Assembly (NCBI GenBank): GCA_026981855.1
Contig: JALSIB010000020.1
Span: forward strand, 1-64,000
From: Methylothermaceae bacterium
Lineage (GTDB): Bacteria; Pseudomonadota; Gammaproteobacteria; Methylococcales; Methylothermaceae
Direction of reading: 5' to 3'
DNA length: 64,000 nucleotides
Part shown: positions 15,763-25,046 of the stretch, piece by piece
Numbering within the stretch: the first letter of the stretch is position 1
How the letters are laid out: the number at the start of each line of letters is the position of its first letter
Translations under genes and position numbers: made by a program
The notes under the pieces: generated by a model
Told to the model about the DNA's origin: nothing
What the model saw: only the letters and a program-made list of their open reading frames with translations
Database searches by the model: none

Positions 15763-18700
15763 ATGGAAATGCGACGACGCAGGGCTGATTTCTGGCTGCT
15801 TTTGGGCTATGGGCTGTTGCTGGTCTACGGCACCCTGTTTCCCCTCGATCCCGTGGATGGGTCCGCTTCGGTGGATTGGCGCCGGCTGTTCGACTGGAGA
15901 GGCGCATGGGCGCGGCTTTCGCTTTCGGACGTGCTGGTCAATCTGCTCGTCTATCTGCCTTGGGGCTATCTGTTAAGCCGGCGCCTGGAGCGGTTGCCGG
16001 GGTCGGCGGCTTTTTGGCTGACCGTGGCGGCGGGGGGGCTGCTGAGCATTACGCTGGAATACATCCAGCTGTATCTGCCGGCCCGGGTCTCGTCTTTCAG
16101 CGACATCGTGCTCAATACGGTGGGTACGGCGGCAGGTGCGCTCATCGCCATGAGTTTGCGCCATGCCTCGTCAGGCCGCCGGCTGCGGCGACTGCGGGCG
16201 CGCCTTGTGATTCCGGGTGGGGTGGGGGATCTGGGGCTGTTGGTGCTCGGAGCCTGGGCACTGTCGGAGTTGACGCCCTTGGTTCCTTCTCTGGACTTCG
16301 GGATTCTGAAACAGGGGGTGAAGCCTTTGTTTCTGGCCTTGCGGGATTCAGAGCGGATTCAATGGCACAAGATGGCGGCCTATGCCCTCAATTTGACGGC
16401 ATTGGGGCTGGTGCTGCGGACGATTCTGCGTTTCCGGTCGTTTTTCTGGCGCGCGTTCCTTGTCGCGTTCGCAGGCGTGTTGTTGCTGAAAATTCCAGTG
16501 GTGAGCCGTCAACTGGGATTGGAGGCATGTCTGGGACTGGGGATGGCGGCGTTTTCCCTGCTGGTGCTGAATGGTTTGGGGGGTTCGGGATGGGTGCCTT
16601 GGGTGGGCGGCGCCGGTGTGCTCGTCGCCAGACTTCTGGAAGCCCTGTCCAAGGGAAGCGGCGACAGCCTGGCGGCCCGTCCTTTCAACTGGGTTCCCTT
16701 CGCCGGCCAGGGAAATGGGATCGCCGGTCTGATCGATATCCTGTCCGGGATCTGGCCCTATCTGGCGCTGGCCTTTTTCGCGCGCCTGGTGGCCTCGTCC
16801 AGATGGGTGCTGTGGTCGGGGGCGCTGGCGGTCTTTACCCTGGCCTTGTTTCTGGAGTGGTGGCAGCAGTTCATTCCCGGCCGTTATCCGGATGCCACCG
16901 ACGCCTATCTGGCGCTCGCCGGTTGGTTGTTCGGCTGGTATTACGCCGCCCGCAATCGAAGCGAGGACGCTGTCACCTGGGAAGAGGGGGGGGCGGTGCC
17001 ATTGTGGGCCTATGGAACGCTGGTGTTGGGCGTGATGGCGGCCATGGTGGCGGCCGGGCTCCAGTCTCCGCGGGAGGTGGCCGATAGCCGGGGGCGGCTT
17101 GCGTTTCCCGACCCGGCGCAACTGAGGGCACCGTCGTTGCCCGCTTTCAGATTCGGGCACCCACGCCTGCCGGCCCCTTCTTTCAGGGAAATCGCTGAAA
17201 TACGCAGGCACAATCCGAGGTTTTTCCAGGTGCATCGTCAACGGGCCAAGGGCGGCAAGGGGGATTTTTTCTCCATCGCCTTGACTGGCCGCATCGATCC
17301 CGCCGCCATTTCCCTGCAGGAAACCACCCATCGTCTGTTGGCGTTGAAATTCAGCTGGCGGGGTCATGAGCAGGGGATGCCGTTGGCACTGGTTTACGAC
17401 TGGCTGTATCCCCGGCTTTCCTTGGCGCAGCGTCGGGCCTTGCAGGAGAAATTGGCCGAAGGTTGCCGCTATCTGATTCACCTGATTCGCAAGGACGCTC
17501 TTTCCCCCTACAACGTCTATCTTTACAACAGCCCCTTCCAGGCGTTGATGGCCGTGGCTATTGCATTGTATGGCGATCATCCCTATGGCGAGCAATGCAT
17601 GGCTTTCACCCACGATTTCTGGAAGCGGCGGGTGCTTCCAGTGTGGCGTCAGATAATGGGCAGGCATGGTGGCTGGCACGAGGGGGGGGAGTATGTGGGT
17701 ATCGGAATCGGTAGGGCGGTCTATACGGTGCCCGCCATGTGGAGGAAGGCGACCGGCGAGGATTTGTTCCGGACCGAGCCTGGGATTCGCGGTTTCCTCG
17801 ACTTCCTGATCTATCGCTATCGGCCGGATGGTTTCCACATGCGGTGGGGGGATGGCGCATTTTTCAACAAGTGGGTTCCCGACCGGTTTCCGTTGGCGCT
17901 TGAATACCGTGACCGGGCCGCCTATGGTTTTTTTGGCTGCCTGCGGCGTTTCGGGCCGACGGCCTGGCCGTGGGGGCCTTTGCCCGACAAAAGCCTGTGT
18001 GACCGCGGTGCCTACCAAAGTCTTCCCCTGCAGAAAAGGTTCGACGGCATCGGGATGGTGATCGCCCGCAGCGACTGGGGCCAAGACGCCACCTATGTCA
18101 CCTTCAAGGCCGGGGACAATTATTGGTCCCACACCCACCTGGATCAGGGGGCTTTCACGCTTTACAAGGGCGGACCCCTGGCGATCGACAGCGGGCTGTA
18201 TGGTCCCAGATACGGCTCCGACCATCACATGAACTACAGTTATCAAACCATCGCTCACAATGTCGTCACCGTGACCGATCCCGACGACGATGCGCCCCTG
18301 CCGCCCAAGAAAAAGAAGCATTCCCCCCGCCCCATCGCCAATGATGGTGGCCAGCGGCGGGTAGGCTCGGGTTGGGGAAAGCCGGCGCCTGTCGATTTGC
18401 AGGATTGGCGCAGCCAATACGAAACCTATCATACCGGCCGCATTGCCCGCTATTACGAAGGGAATGGGCTGGTGGTGGCGGTTGCCGAATTGACGCCGGC
18501 CTATACCAATGCCCGTTGTGGCAAGGGCGATGCCTTCGACCGGACCTGCCGGGTTTCGCGCTATTGGCGGACTTTCGTCTACGACCGGCGGGAGGATGTG
18601 GTCGTGGTCCATGATGATGTGACCGCTACCCGCGCCGATTTCGTAAAGCGCTCGCTGGTGCATTCTGTCGAACGCCCCAGAATGATCCCCGGCGGCTTTG

Positions 18701-19149
18701 TTCTGGAGGCTTTGCCGAAACCGGCGCTTCACAGAACCGGCGGGCGATTGGAAGTGAAGGTGCTTTTCCCTCAAGGTGCTTATCTCAACTCCGTCGGTGG
18801 CAAAGGGTTCGAGTTTTGGGTGGATGGCAAGAATTACGACGGGAGAGGGGAAGTATGGCGGAAAGTGGCAAGATTGAGAGAACCCAAGCCGGAGCCGGGC
18901 AGGTGGCGGGTGGAGATCGTGCCGCCACAGCAACGGGAGCGGGATCGCTTTCTCATGGTGCTCAAACCGTCGCTTCGTGGGCGGCATAACCCTACCCGCA
19001 TCGTGTCTATCGAGGAAAGGGATGTGGTGGGTTGCCGGCTGGTGGGAGAGGGAAGGTCCGTGACCATGCGGTTTCCCCCGGATCGTCCAGGAGTGCGTAT
19101 CGGTCTGTCATCGGGTGGCAGAATCGATTTGACCCTGCCGCCGGAGTGA
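15763..19149 (+). CDS. VanZ-VanZ membrane protein fused to a heparinase II/III-like domain
   Basis: A 1128-residue fusion. Residues ~10-130 form a VanZ-like domain (YGTLFPLDP, VNLLVYLPWGYLLSR, LEYIQLYLPARVSSFSDIVLN). After several more helices, residues ~305-410 form a second VanZ-like unit (FNWVPFAGQG, LFLEWWQQFIPGRYPDATDA). A last helix near 415-435 leads to a ~690-residue soluble part with an alpha/alpha-toroid-like region (LVYDWLYPRLSLAQRRAL, LYNSPFQALMAVAIALYG) and a beta-sandwich with GDNYWSHTHLDQGAF (783-797) and AIDSGLYGPRYGSDHHMNYS, the heparinase II/III C-terminal pattern of polysaccharide lyases. The catalytic part is probably periplasmic. It begins 36 nt after murJ. The substrate is unknown; an uronic-acid exopolysaccharide is a guess. 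ATG 15769 is an alternative start. Confidence 0.85.
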   Translation: MEMRRRRADFWLLLGYGLLLVYGTLFPLDPVDGSASVDWRRLFDWRGAWARLSLSDVLVNLLVYLPWGYLLSRRLERLPGSAAFWLTVAAGGLLSITLEYIQLYLPARVSSFSDIVLNTVGTAAGALIAMSLRHASSGRRLRRLRARLVIPGGVGDLGLLVLGAWALSELTPLVPSLDFGILKQGVKPLFLALRDSERIQWHKMAAYALNLTALGLVLRTILRFRSFFWRAFLVAFAGVLLLKIPVVSRQLGLEACLGLGMAAFSLLVLNGLGGSGWVPWVGGAGVLVARLLEALSKGSGDSLAARPFNWVPFAGQGNGIAGLIDILSGIWPYLALAFFARLVASSRWVLWSGALAVFTLALFLEWWQQFIPGRYPDATDAYLALAGWLFGWYYAARNRSEDAVTWEEGGAVPLWAYGTLVLGVMAAMVAAGLQSPREVADSRGRLAFPDPAQLRAPSLPAFRFGHPRLPAPSFREIAEIRRHNPRFFQVHRQRAKGGKGDFFSIALTGRIDPAAISLQETTHRLLALKFSWRGHEQGMPLALVYDWLYPRLSLAQRRALQEKLAEGCRYLIHLIRKDALSPYNVYLYNSPFQALMAVAIALYGDHPYGEQCMAFTHDFWKRRVLPVWRQIMGRHGGWHEGGEYVGIGIGRAVYTVPAMWRKATGEDLFRTEPGIRGFLDFLIYRYRPDGFHMRWGDGAFFNKWVPDRFPLALEYRDRAAYGFFGCLRRFGPTAWPWGPLPDKSLCDRGAYQSLPLQKRFDGIGMVIARSDWGQDATYVTFKAGDNYWSHTHLDQGAFTLYKGGPLAIDSGLYGPRYGSDHHMNYSYQTIAHNVVTVTDPDDDAPLPPKKKKHSPRPIANDGGQRRVGSGWGKPAPVDLQDWRSQYETYHTGRIARYYEGNGLVVAVAELTPAYTNARCGKGDAFDRTCRVSRYWRTFVYDRREDVVVVHDDVTATRADFVKRSLVHSVERPRMIPGGFVLEALPKPALHRTGGRLEVKVLFPQGAYLNSVGGKGFEFWVDGKNYDGRGEVWRKVARLREPKPEPGRWRVEIVPPQQRERDRFLMVLKPSLRGRHNPTRIVSIEERDVVGCRLVGEGRSVTMRFPPDRPGVRIGLSSGGRIDLTLPPE

Positions 19150-19232
19150 TGACCGCAAACGTCAACCGCGTGTGGGTTGCCCGGGCGTTTTCTGCCGCGC
19201 CGCCGGGTTTGATCCGGTAAAAGTGGGGGTAT

Positions 19233-19277
19233 GTCTCCCTCATCCCCGGCCCCTCTCCCAAAGGGAGAGGGGAGAAA
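19233..19277. repeat. GA/CT-rich palindromic dispersed repeat upstream of ribF
   Basis: A 10-bp perfect stem (CCCCTCTCCC at 19250-19259 with GGGAGAGGGG at 19263-19272, loop AAA) within a longer CT/GA-rich element. The same element, degenerate, is found inside the RND pump gene at 6179-6272. It lies in the 223-nt gap after the VanZ-heparinase gene. It has no T-run and so is not a standard terminator. Confidence 0.65.
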
Positions 19278-19314
19278 CCGGTTCGTACGATTGCCCTGTC
19301 GAGCTCGTCATCTG

Positions 19315-19345
19315 TTGTGATCGACCGGGATGGATTTGTTAGAAT
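19315..19345 (+). promoter_or_regulatory. Candidate promoter for ribF
   Basis: TTGTGA at 19315-19320 and TAGAAT at 19340-19345, spacing 19 nt, 27 nt before the ribF ATG. The wide spacing makes this a weak call, but ribF likely needs its own promoter because the VanZ-heparinase gene and a repeat separate it from murJ. Confidence 0.28.
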
Positions 19346-19372
19346 GGCGGATTTGGCGAATCGTATGGCGGT

Positions 19373-20329
19373 ATGCAACTCATCCAGGGCCTGAACCGGA
19401 TTCCCTCCCGGGGAACCGTGGCCACCATCGGTACCTTCGACGGGGTTCATCTGGGGCACCGGTATGTCATCGACCGGTTGGCGGAAGTGGGCAAAAGGTT
19501 GAAGTTGCCGGTTACCGTGGTTCTGTTCGAGCCCCAGCCCCGCGAGTACTTCACCGGCTCCGCGGCGCCGGCGCGCCTGACCCGGCTGCGGGAAAAGCTG
19601 GCCCATCTCCGCGAACTGCCGGTGGACCGGGTGTTGTTGCTGCGTTTCAATCGCCGGCTGGCGGCCTTGCCGGCATGGGAATTCATCGGCCGGGTGCTCG
19701 TCGAAGGGCTGGGGGTCAGGCACCTCGTGGTGGGGGACGACTTCCGTTTCGGCTGCAACCGGGAAGGGGATTTCAACTTGCTCAGCCAGGCAGGCGGATC
19801 GCATGGATTCGAGGTGATGTCCATGCCAAGTTTCACCATCGATGGCGTGCGGGTCAGCAGTACCCGCATAAGGGAATTGTTGGAGCGGGGGGATCTTGCC
19901 AGGGCCGCGCGTTATCTGGGGCGGACCTACTCGATGTGCGGGCGGGTGACGACCGGCCGGAGGCGGGGACGTGATCTGGGGTTTCCAACCGCCAACCTGG
20001 ATCCTTGCCGCCGCAAAAGTCCGATCAGCGGCGTGTTCGCAGTCAGGGTGGATGGGCTGGACACCGGTTCCCTGCCAGGGGTGGCCAATGTGGGGGTGCG
20101 TCCCACCGTCGAGGGTGAGGGTGGCCGGGTGCTGCTGGAGGTGCATCTCTTCGACTACGAGGGCGATCTCTATGGCCGCCGGCTGGAAGTGTTTTTTCAT
20201 CATAAGATACGCGAGGAGCGCCGTTTCGCTTCCCTCGACGCACTGCGGAAACAGATAGAGAAGGACGTGGCCCTGGCCCGTCAATGGTTGCAATCTCAGG
20301 AAAACCCATGGACTACAAGAATACTCTGA
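19373..20329 (+). CDS. ribF: Bifunctional riboflavin kinase / FAD synthetase
   Basis: A 318-residue enzyme converting riboflavin to FMN and FMN to FAD. The N-terminal nucleotidyltransferase domain has [16 protein letters not shown] (HxGH-type site), [14 protein letters not shown] and SSTRIRELL. The C-terminal flavokinase has [17 protein letters not shown] and [13 protein letters not shown], with [15 protein letters not shown]. Length is normal. The last 22 nt overlap the ileS start, showing the usual ribF-ileS coupling. Confidence 0.95.
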   Translation: MQLIQGLNRIPSRGTVATIGTFDGVHLGHRYVIDRLAEVGKRLKLPVTVVLFEPQPREYFTGSAAPARLTRLREKLAHLRELPVDRVLLLRFNRRLAALPAWEFIGRVLVEGLGVRHLVVGDDFRFGCNREGDFNLLSQAGGSHGFEVMSMPSFTIDGVRVSSTRIRELLERGDLARAARYLGRTYSMCGRVTTGRRRGRDLGFPTANLDPCRRKSPISGVFAVRVDGLDTGSLPGVANVGVRPTVEGEGGRVLLEVHLFDYEGDLYGRRLEVFFHHKIREERRFASLDALRKQIEKDVALARQWLQSQENPWTTRIL

Positions 20330-23136
20330 ACCTGCCCAAAACCGATTTTCCCATGCGCGCCAATCTGGCCAGGCGCGAGCCCGAGCGCCTGGCCAAATGG
20401 CAATCGATGGGGCTTTATCAGAAGGTGCGCGAGCGATTCGCCGGACGGCCCAGATTCGTCCTCCACGATGGCCCGCCCTATGCCAACGGTCCGATTCACA
20501 TCGGCCATGCGGTGAACAAGATCCTTAAGGACTTCATCGTCAAATCCAAGGCTCTGAGCGGCTTCGACGCCCCTTACGTGCCCGGCTGGGATTGCCATGG
20601 CCTGCCCATCGAATTGCAGGTGGAGAAGAAGGTTGGCAAGGCCGGCCACAAGGTGACAGCGGCCGAATTCCGCCGCGCCTGCCGGGACTACGCCCGGTCG
20701 CAGATCGAATTGCAGCGCCGGGACTTCATCCGTCTTGGCGGCCTGGGGGACTGGGATGCGCCGTATCTGACCATGGACCCCCGGTTCGAGGCCGACATCC
20801 TGCGTTCATTCGGCAGGATTCTCGAGGCCGGTCACGTCACGCGGGGTGCCAAGCCGGTGTATTGGTGCACCGATTGCGGTTCGGCCCTGGCGGAGGCGGA
20901 AGTAGAGTATGAAAACAAGCGCTCGCCGGCCATCGACGTTCGCTTCAAGGCGGTGGACGAGGAGGCTTTTCTGGCGCGTTGTCATCACGTTCCGGGGCAC
21001 GAAGGCGAGGGGCCCGTTTCCGTCGTCATCTGGACCACCACCCCTTGGACTCTGCCTGCGAATCAGGCCGTGGCCCTGCACCCGGACCTGGAATATTCAT
21101 TGGTACAGTGCCAGGGTGAGCACGGGCCTGAGCGTCTGCTGGTGGCCGAGGGCCTGCTCAAGGAGGTGATGGACCGTTACGGCATCGAGGCGTATCGGGT
21201 GGTTGCCTACTGTACAGGCAAGGATCTGGAAGGTATCCGCCTGCAGCATCCCTTTTACCGCCGCGAGGTCCCTCTCATCCTCGGAGAACACGTCACCCTG
21301 GATGCGGGGACCGGCGCCGTTCATACCGCGCCCGGCCACGGTCAGGAGGATTACGAGATCGGCCGGCGTTATGACCTGCCGGTGGAGAATCCGGTTGGCA
21401 GTGACGGGCGTTTCCTGCCCAATACCGAACTGTTCGCCGGGGAGCACGTTTTCACCGCCAACGATCACGTGATCGAGGTACTCAAGGCACGTGGCGCCCT
21501 GCTGCACGAGGAAGTGATCGAGCACAGCTACCCCCACTGCTGGCGTCACAAGACGCCCATCATCTTCCGTGCCACGCCGCAGTGGTTCATTTCCATGGAC
21601 AAGGCGAAATTACGGCGCAAGGCCCTGGACGAGATCAAGGCGGTGCGATGGATTCCCGACTGGGGACAGGCGCGGATCGAGTCGATGGTGGAAAACCGTC
21701 CCGACTGGTGTATTTCGCGCCAGCGTAATTGGGGCGTACCGATCGCGGTTTTCCTCCACAAGGAGACGGGTGAACTTCACCCCGATACCCCCGCATTGAT
21801 CGAACAGGTGGCAAAGCGCATGGAAGCGGACGGTATCGATGCCTGGTTTGACCTGGATCCGGCGGAATTGTTGGGGCCCGACGCCGGGCACTACGACAAG
21901 ATCACCGATATCCTGGATGTCTGGTTCGATTCCGGGGTCACCCACGAATGCGTGCTCAAGGCGCGGGAGCGGCTCGGATTCCCGGCCGACCTGTATCTCG
22001 AGGGATCCGATCAGCACCGGGGCTGGTTCCAGTCCTCGCTCCTCACTTCGGTGGCGATGAACGATTGCGCACCCTACCGCCAGGTTCTGACCCACGGTTT
22101 CACCGTGGATGAAAAGGGCTACAAGATGTCCAAGTCACGAGGCAACGTGGTGGCACCACAGAAAGTGATGGACCGGCTGGGGGCCGATGTGCTCAGGCTC
22201 TGGGTGGCGGCCACCGATTACCGGGGGGAAATGGCCGTTTCCGACGAGATCCTCAAACGGATCTCGGATGTCTACCGCCGGTTGCGCAATACCGCCCGTT
22301 TCCTGTTGGCCAACATGGCCGGATTCGATCCGGCGAAGGACATGGTCGGTTATGAATCCATGCTGCCCCTGGATCGCTGGGCCGTGGACAGGGCCCAGCG
22401 GTTGCAGCGGGAGGTGACCGCCGCCTATGACCATTACCAGTTCCACCAGGTCTATCAGAAGGTTCACAATTTCTGTGCGGTGGACATGGGCAGTTTCTAT
22501 CTCGATGTGATCAAGGACCGGCAATACACCTGCAGGGAAGACAGTCTGGCCCGCCGTTCGGCCCAGACCGCCATGTATCATGTGGGTGAAGCCCTGGTGC
22601 GCTGGCTGGCGCCGATTCTCAGCTTCACCGCCGAAGAAATCTGGGAGTGTCTTCCGGGAGAGCGCGACGAATCCGTGTTTCTGGTGGGTTGGTACGAGGG
22701 GCTGGCGCCTTTGGAGGATGACGTGCCCATGAACCGGGCGTTCTGGGACAAGGTTCTGGCGGTTCGGGAGGAGGTTTCCAAAGAGCTGGAGAAATTGCGG
22801 GAACGCGGTGGAATCGGTTCGTCGCTTGAAGCCGAGGTCACCCTTTTCTGCGATGGCGAATATCGGCAACTGCTGGAACGTCTGGAGGACGAGTTGCGTT
22901 TCGTGCTGGTGACCTCCCAGGCCAGGGTTCTGCCTTTGTCCGAGGCGGTGCAGGGTGCCGAGGTTGCCGAAAACATCGAAGGGCTCAGGATTCTGGCCGA
23001 GCCTTCCCCGCACCCCAAATGTATCCGCTGCTGGCATCGGCGCGGGGATGTCGGGATCCATCCGGATCATCCAGAGATCTGCGGCCGTTGTGTGGAAAAC
23101 GTGGAGGGTGAGGGAGAGATCCGGCGCTACGCCTGA
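20308..23136 (+). CDS. ileS: Isoleucyl-tRNA synthetase
   Basis: A 942-residue class Ia aminoacyl-tRNA synthetase. It carries the HIGH-type motif in [20 protein letters not shown] near residue 58 and [10 protein letters not shown] near 602. It has an editing domain ([16 protein letters not shown]), and a C-terminal zinc finger with [12 protein letters not shown] and [11 protein letters not shown] 20308 is chosen because [16 protein letters not shown] is the family start and AGG lies 7-8 nt upstream. It overlaps ribF and is followed by lspA 15 nt later. Confidence 0.96.
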   Translation: MDYKNTLNLPKTDFPMRANLARREPERLAKWQSMGLYQKVRERFAGRPRFVLHDGPPYANGPIHIGHAVNKILKDFIVKSKALSGFDAPYVPGWDCHGLPIELQVEKKVGKAGHKVTAAEFRRACRDYARSQIELQRRDFIRLGGLGDWDAPYLTMDPRFEADILRSFGRILEAGHVTRGAKPVYWCTDCGSALAEAEVEYENKRSPAIDVRFKAVDEEAFLARCHHVPGHEGEGPVSVVIWTTTPWTLPANQAVALHPDLEYSLVQCQGEHGPERLLVAEGLLKEVMDRYGIEAYRVVAYCTGKDLEGIRLQHPFYRREVPLILGEHVTLDAGTGAVHTAPGHGQEDYEIGRRYDLPVENPVGSDGRFLPNTELFAGEHVFTANDHVIEVLKARGALLHEEVIEHSYPHCWRHKTPIIFRATPQWFISMDKAKLRRKALDEIKAVRWIPDWGQARIESMVENRPDWCISRQRNWGVPIAVFLHKETGELHPDTPALIEQVAKRMEADGIDAWFDLDPAELLGPDAGHYDKITDILDVWFDSGVTHECVLKARERLGFPADLYLEGSDQHRGWFQSSLLTSVAMNDCAPYRQVLTHGFTVDEKGYKMSKSRGNVVAPQKVMDRLGADVLRLWVAATDYRGEMAVSDEILKRISDVYRRLRNTARFLLANMAGFDPAKDMVGYESMLPLDRWAVDRAQRLQREVTAAYDHYQFHQVYQKVHNFCAVDMGSFYLDVIKDRQYTCREDSLARRSAQTAMYHVGEALVRWLAPILSFTAEEIWECLPGERDESVFLVGWYEGLAPLEDDVPMNRAFWDKVLAVREEVSKELEKLRERGGIGSSLEAEVTLFCDGEYRQLLERLEDELRFVLVTSQARVLPLSEAVQGAEVAENIEGLRILAEPSPHPKCIRCWHRRGDVGIHPDHPEICGRCVENVEGEGEIRRYA

Positions 23137-23151
23137 TCGTCGATCGTACAG

Positions 23152-23649
23152 ATGACGGTGAAATACAAATGGTTGGTCGTCGCCCTGGGGGTGGTGGTGG
23201 CCGATCAGCTGAGCAAGCTGTGGGTGGCCGCCAACCTGCCGCTTTACCAGCGGATCGAGCTGCTGCCTTTTTTCAATCTGACCCACGTGCACAATACCGG
23301 CGCCGCTTTCAGTTTCCTTGCCGACGCGGGGGGATGGCAGCGCTGGTTCTTCCTGGGGCTTGCAGTGCTGGTGAGCGCTTTCATCGTGCGCTACCTCTGG
23401 CGTCTGGGGGAGCATGAGCGCTGGCAGCTGGCCGCCCTGTCGTTGATTCTGGGCGGGGCGCTGGGCAATCTCATCGACCGGGCGCGGTTGGGATATGTGA
23501 TCGACTTTTTGGATTTTTATTACCGGCAATGGCATTGGCCAGCCTTCAACCTTGCCGATTCGGCGATCACTGTCGGGGTGGTGATCCTGTTGCTGGATAG
23601 TTTCAGACCCCATCACGAGAAGGAGATTGGTCATGGCGATGGATCCTAG
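23152..23649 (+). CDS. lspA: Lipoprotein signal peptidase (signal peptidase II)
   Basis: A 165-residue inner-membrane aspartyl protease that removes signal peptides from prolipoproteins. Four membrane helices are evident. Conserved motifs are VVADQLSKLWV, VHNTGAAFSFL, GALGNLIDR with VIDFLDFYY, and the catalytic second aspartate in FNLADSAITVG. The C-terminus overlaps the next gene by 17 nt. Confidence 0.95.
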   Translation: MTVKYKWLVVALGVVVADQLSKLWVAANLPLYQRIELLPFFNLTHVHNTGAAFSFLADAGGWQRWFFLGLAVLVSAFIVRYLWRLGEHERWQLAALSLILGGALGNLIDRARLGYVIDFLDFYYRQWHWPAFNLADSAITVGVVILLLDSFRPHHEKEIGHGDGS

Positions 23650-24310
23650 AAAACGACAGAAGAAACTTCAGCGCAAGGCGCAAAAACGCAAGCAAAAGGT
23701 CACGACGAAAAAGAAGGTTCAGAGCAAAGGATTGCAGCCGGCCAAATATATCGAGTACCCCGTATTTGAATGTTTGATGGCCGAGAGCATCGAAGAGGTC
23801 GGGATGGGAAGCGTGTTGATCGCCCGCGAGACCCCTTATGCCGAGGTGGCGGTGAGCGCCTTCGTGGTGGATTCATGGTGTCTGGGCGTCAAGGAGGCGT
23901 TCTTCACCGTCATGCGCAAAACCGATTATCGCTCCAAACTCAAGCCGATGCTGGCCAAGACCCATGAGGAGCATGGAATCCGGGCGGTGGAGCCTGCCTG
24001 CGCGCGTAAATTCCTGCAACAGGCGGTGGCGTATGCGGAAGCGCTGGGATTCGAGCCCGCCGAGGATTATTGGCGGGCGGAGAAACTGTTCGGAGACACT
24101 GATGCCGCCCAGTGCGAAACCACTTTCAATTTCGGCCGGGAAGGCAGACCGTTTTATGTCCAGGGCCCCAACGATGATTTGAAGGTCGTCCGCCACGTGA
24201 TCGAGCGGTTGACCGAGAAGGTCGGTGAAGGCAATTTCGACTATCTGATCGAAATAGACGGCGAACGCCAGGCCAGCCGGGAAGAGCTGGAATCGCTCTG
24301 GGACCGCTGA
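23633..24310 (+). CDS. Conserved protein of unknown function with Lys-rich N-terminus
   Basis: A 225-residue protein I do not recognise functionally. Residues 1-40 are strongly basic (KRQKKLQRKAQKRKQKV), suggesting RNA, DNA or ribosome contact. The core contains a regular pattern, YPVFECLMAESIEEVGMGSV then VAVSAFVVDSWCLGVKEAFF, recalling an uncharacterised family whose members share 'VxVFxVDxxCLGVKxxF'. C-terminal residues alternate charged helices with an FYVQGPNDD loop. ATG 23633 has AGGAG 7 nt upstream and lies inside the lspA 3' end, so expression is probably linked to ileS-lspA. Cytosolic by sequence. Confidence 0.75.
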   Translation: MAMDPRKRQKKLQRKAQKRKQKVTTKKKVQSKGLQPAKYIEYPVFECLMAESIEEVGMGSVLIARETPYAEVAVSAFVVDSWCLGVKEAFFTVMRKTDYRSKLKPMLAKTHEEHGIRAVEPACARKFLQQAVAYAEALGFEPAEDYWRAEKLFGDTDAAQCETTFNFGREGRPFYVQGPNDDLKVVRHVIERLTEKVGEGNFDYLIEIDGERQASREELESLWDR

Positions 24311-24324
24311 TCGTTTCTCTGCGT

Positions 24325-24927
24325 TCAGAGGCGGCTTTCGTCTGAAGCCGGATGTCTGATCAGGCCTGAAAGCAGGTCGTGGAAAAGCCGCCAGTCGAAG
24401 CTCTCGCCCGGATCTGTCTTGCGGCCCGGGGCGATGTCGCAATGGCCGACGATGCGTCCAGGTGTCAGTTGGGGGTAGTGGTGGATCAAGGTGGCCGCCA
24501 CCTCGGCCAGTCGCAGATATTGCACCTGGGTATAGGGCAAGGTTTCGGTTCCTTCCAGTTCGATGCCGATGGAAAAATCGTTGCATCGCTCTCTTTCCCC
24601 AAAGCGGGAAATTCCCGCGTGCCATGCGCGGCGCTGAAACGGCACATACTGGGTGAGGCCGCCCAGACGGTCTATCAGCAGATGCGCCGAGACCTTCAGA
24701 GCGCTGATTTCACGAAAGTAGGGATGCGCATCCGGCGATAAATCATTGCAGAAGAGCCGGTCGATGTGCCTCCCCCCGAATTCTCCCGGCGGCAGGCTGA
24801 TGCAATGGATGACCAGCAGGGAAATCTCTCCCTCGGGGCGCTCGTCCTGATTGGGGGAAGGCACTTTTCTGGCATTTTCCAGCCACCCCCCCGCGAGAGG
24901 TTGGGGGGCGATTTTCCATTGGTTCAT
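24325..24927 (-). CDS. ampD: 1,6-anhydro-N-acetylmuramyl-L-alanine amidase AmpD
   Basis: A 200-residue cytosolic zinc amidase that cleaves the lactyl-amide bond of anhydro-muropeptides during cell-wall recycling. Zinc ligands are visible in LLVIHCISLPPGEFGG, RAWHAGISRFGER and IAPGRKTDPGESF. The family segment PSPNQDERPEGE is present near residue 25. Length is normal. It converges with the unknown gene at 23633-24310, leaving a 14-nt gap. No ampE follows. Confidence 0.94.
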   Translation of the reverse strand: MNQWKIAPQPLAGGWLENARKVPSPNQDERPEGEISLLVIHCISLPPGEFGGRHIDRLFCNDLSPDAHPYFREISALKVSAHLLIDRLGGLTQYVPFQRRAWHAGISRFGERERCNDFSIGIELEGTETLPYTQVQYLRLAEVAATLIHHYPQLTPGRIVGHCDIAPGRKTDPGESFDWRLFHDLLSGLIRHPASDESRL

Positions 24928-25046
24928 CGTTTTGAGAATCCAGTCACGGTTAGAAAATTCCAGAAAGATTATCCTTACATCAAATCTGTGAAGACAGCTA
25001 ACGGTCCATTTTGGATTGATAGAACACGGAACGCCGGAGTGATCAA

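Noticed and set aside
16348-18987. 879-residue minus-strand frame across the VanZ-heparinase gene
   Set aside because: Composition is Pro/Arg/His-rich as expected for antisense of a GC-rich gene; the plus-strand frame has real domains.
19233-19277. Terminator after the VanZ-heparinase gene
   Set aside because: The palindrome has no T-run and matches a repeat elsewhere, so I listed it as a repeat.
24840-24910. Repeat-derived peptide in AmpD (PSPNQDERPEGE)
   Set aside because: It resembles the repeat-encoded peptides at first, but the same segment is a normal part of AmpD proteins.
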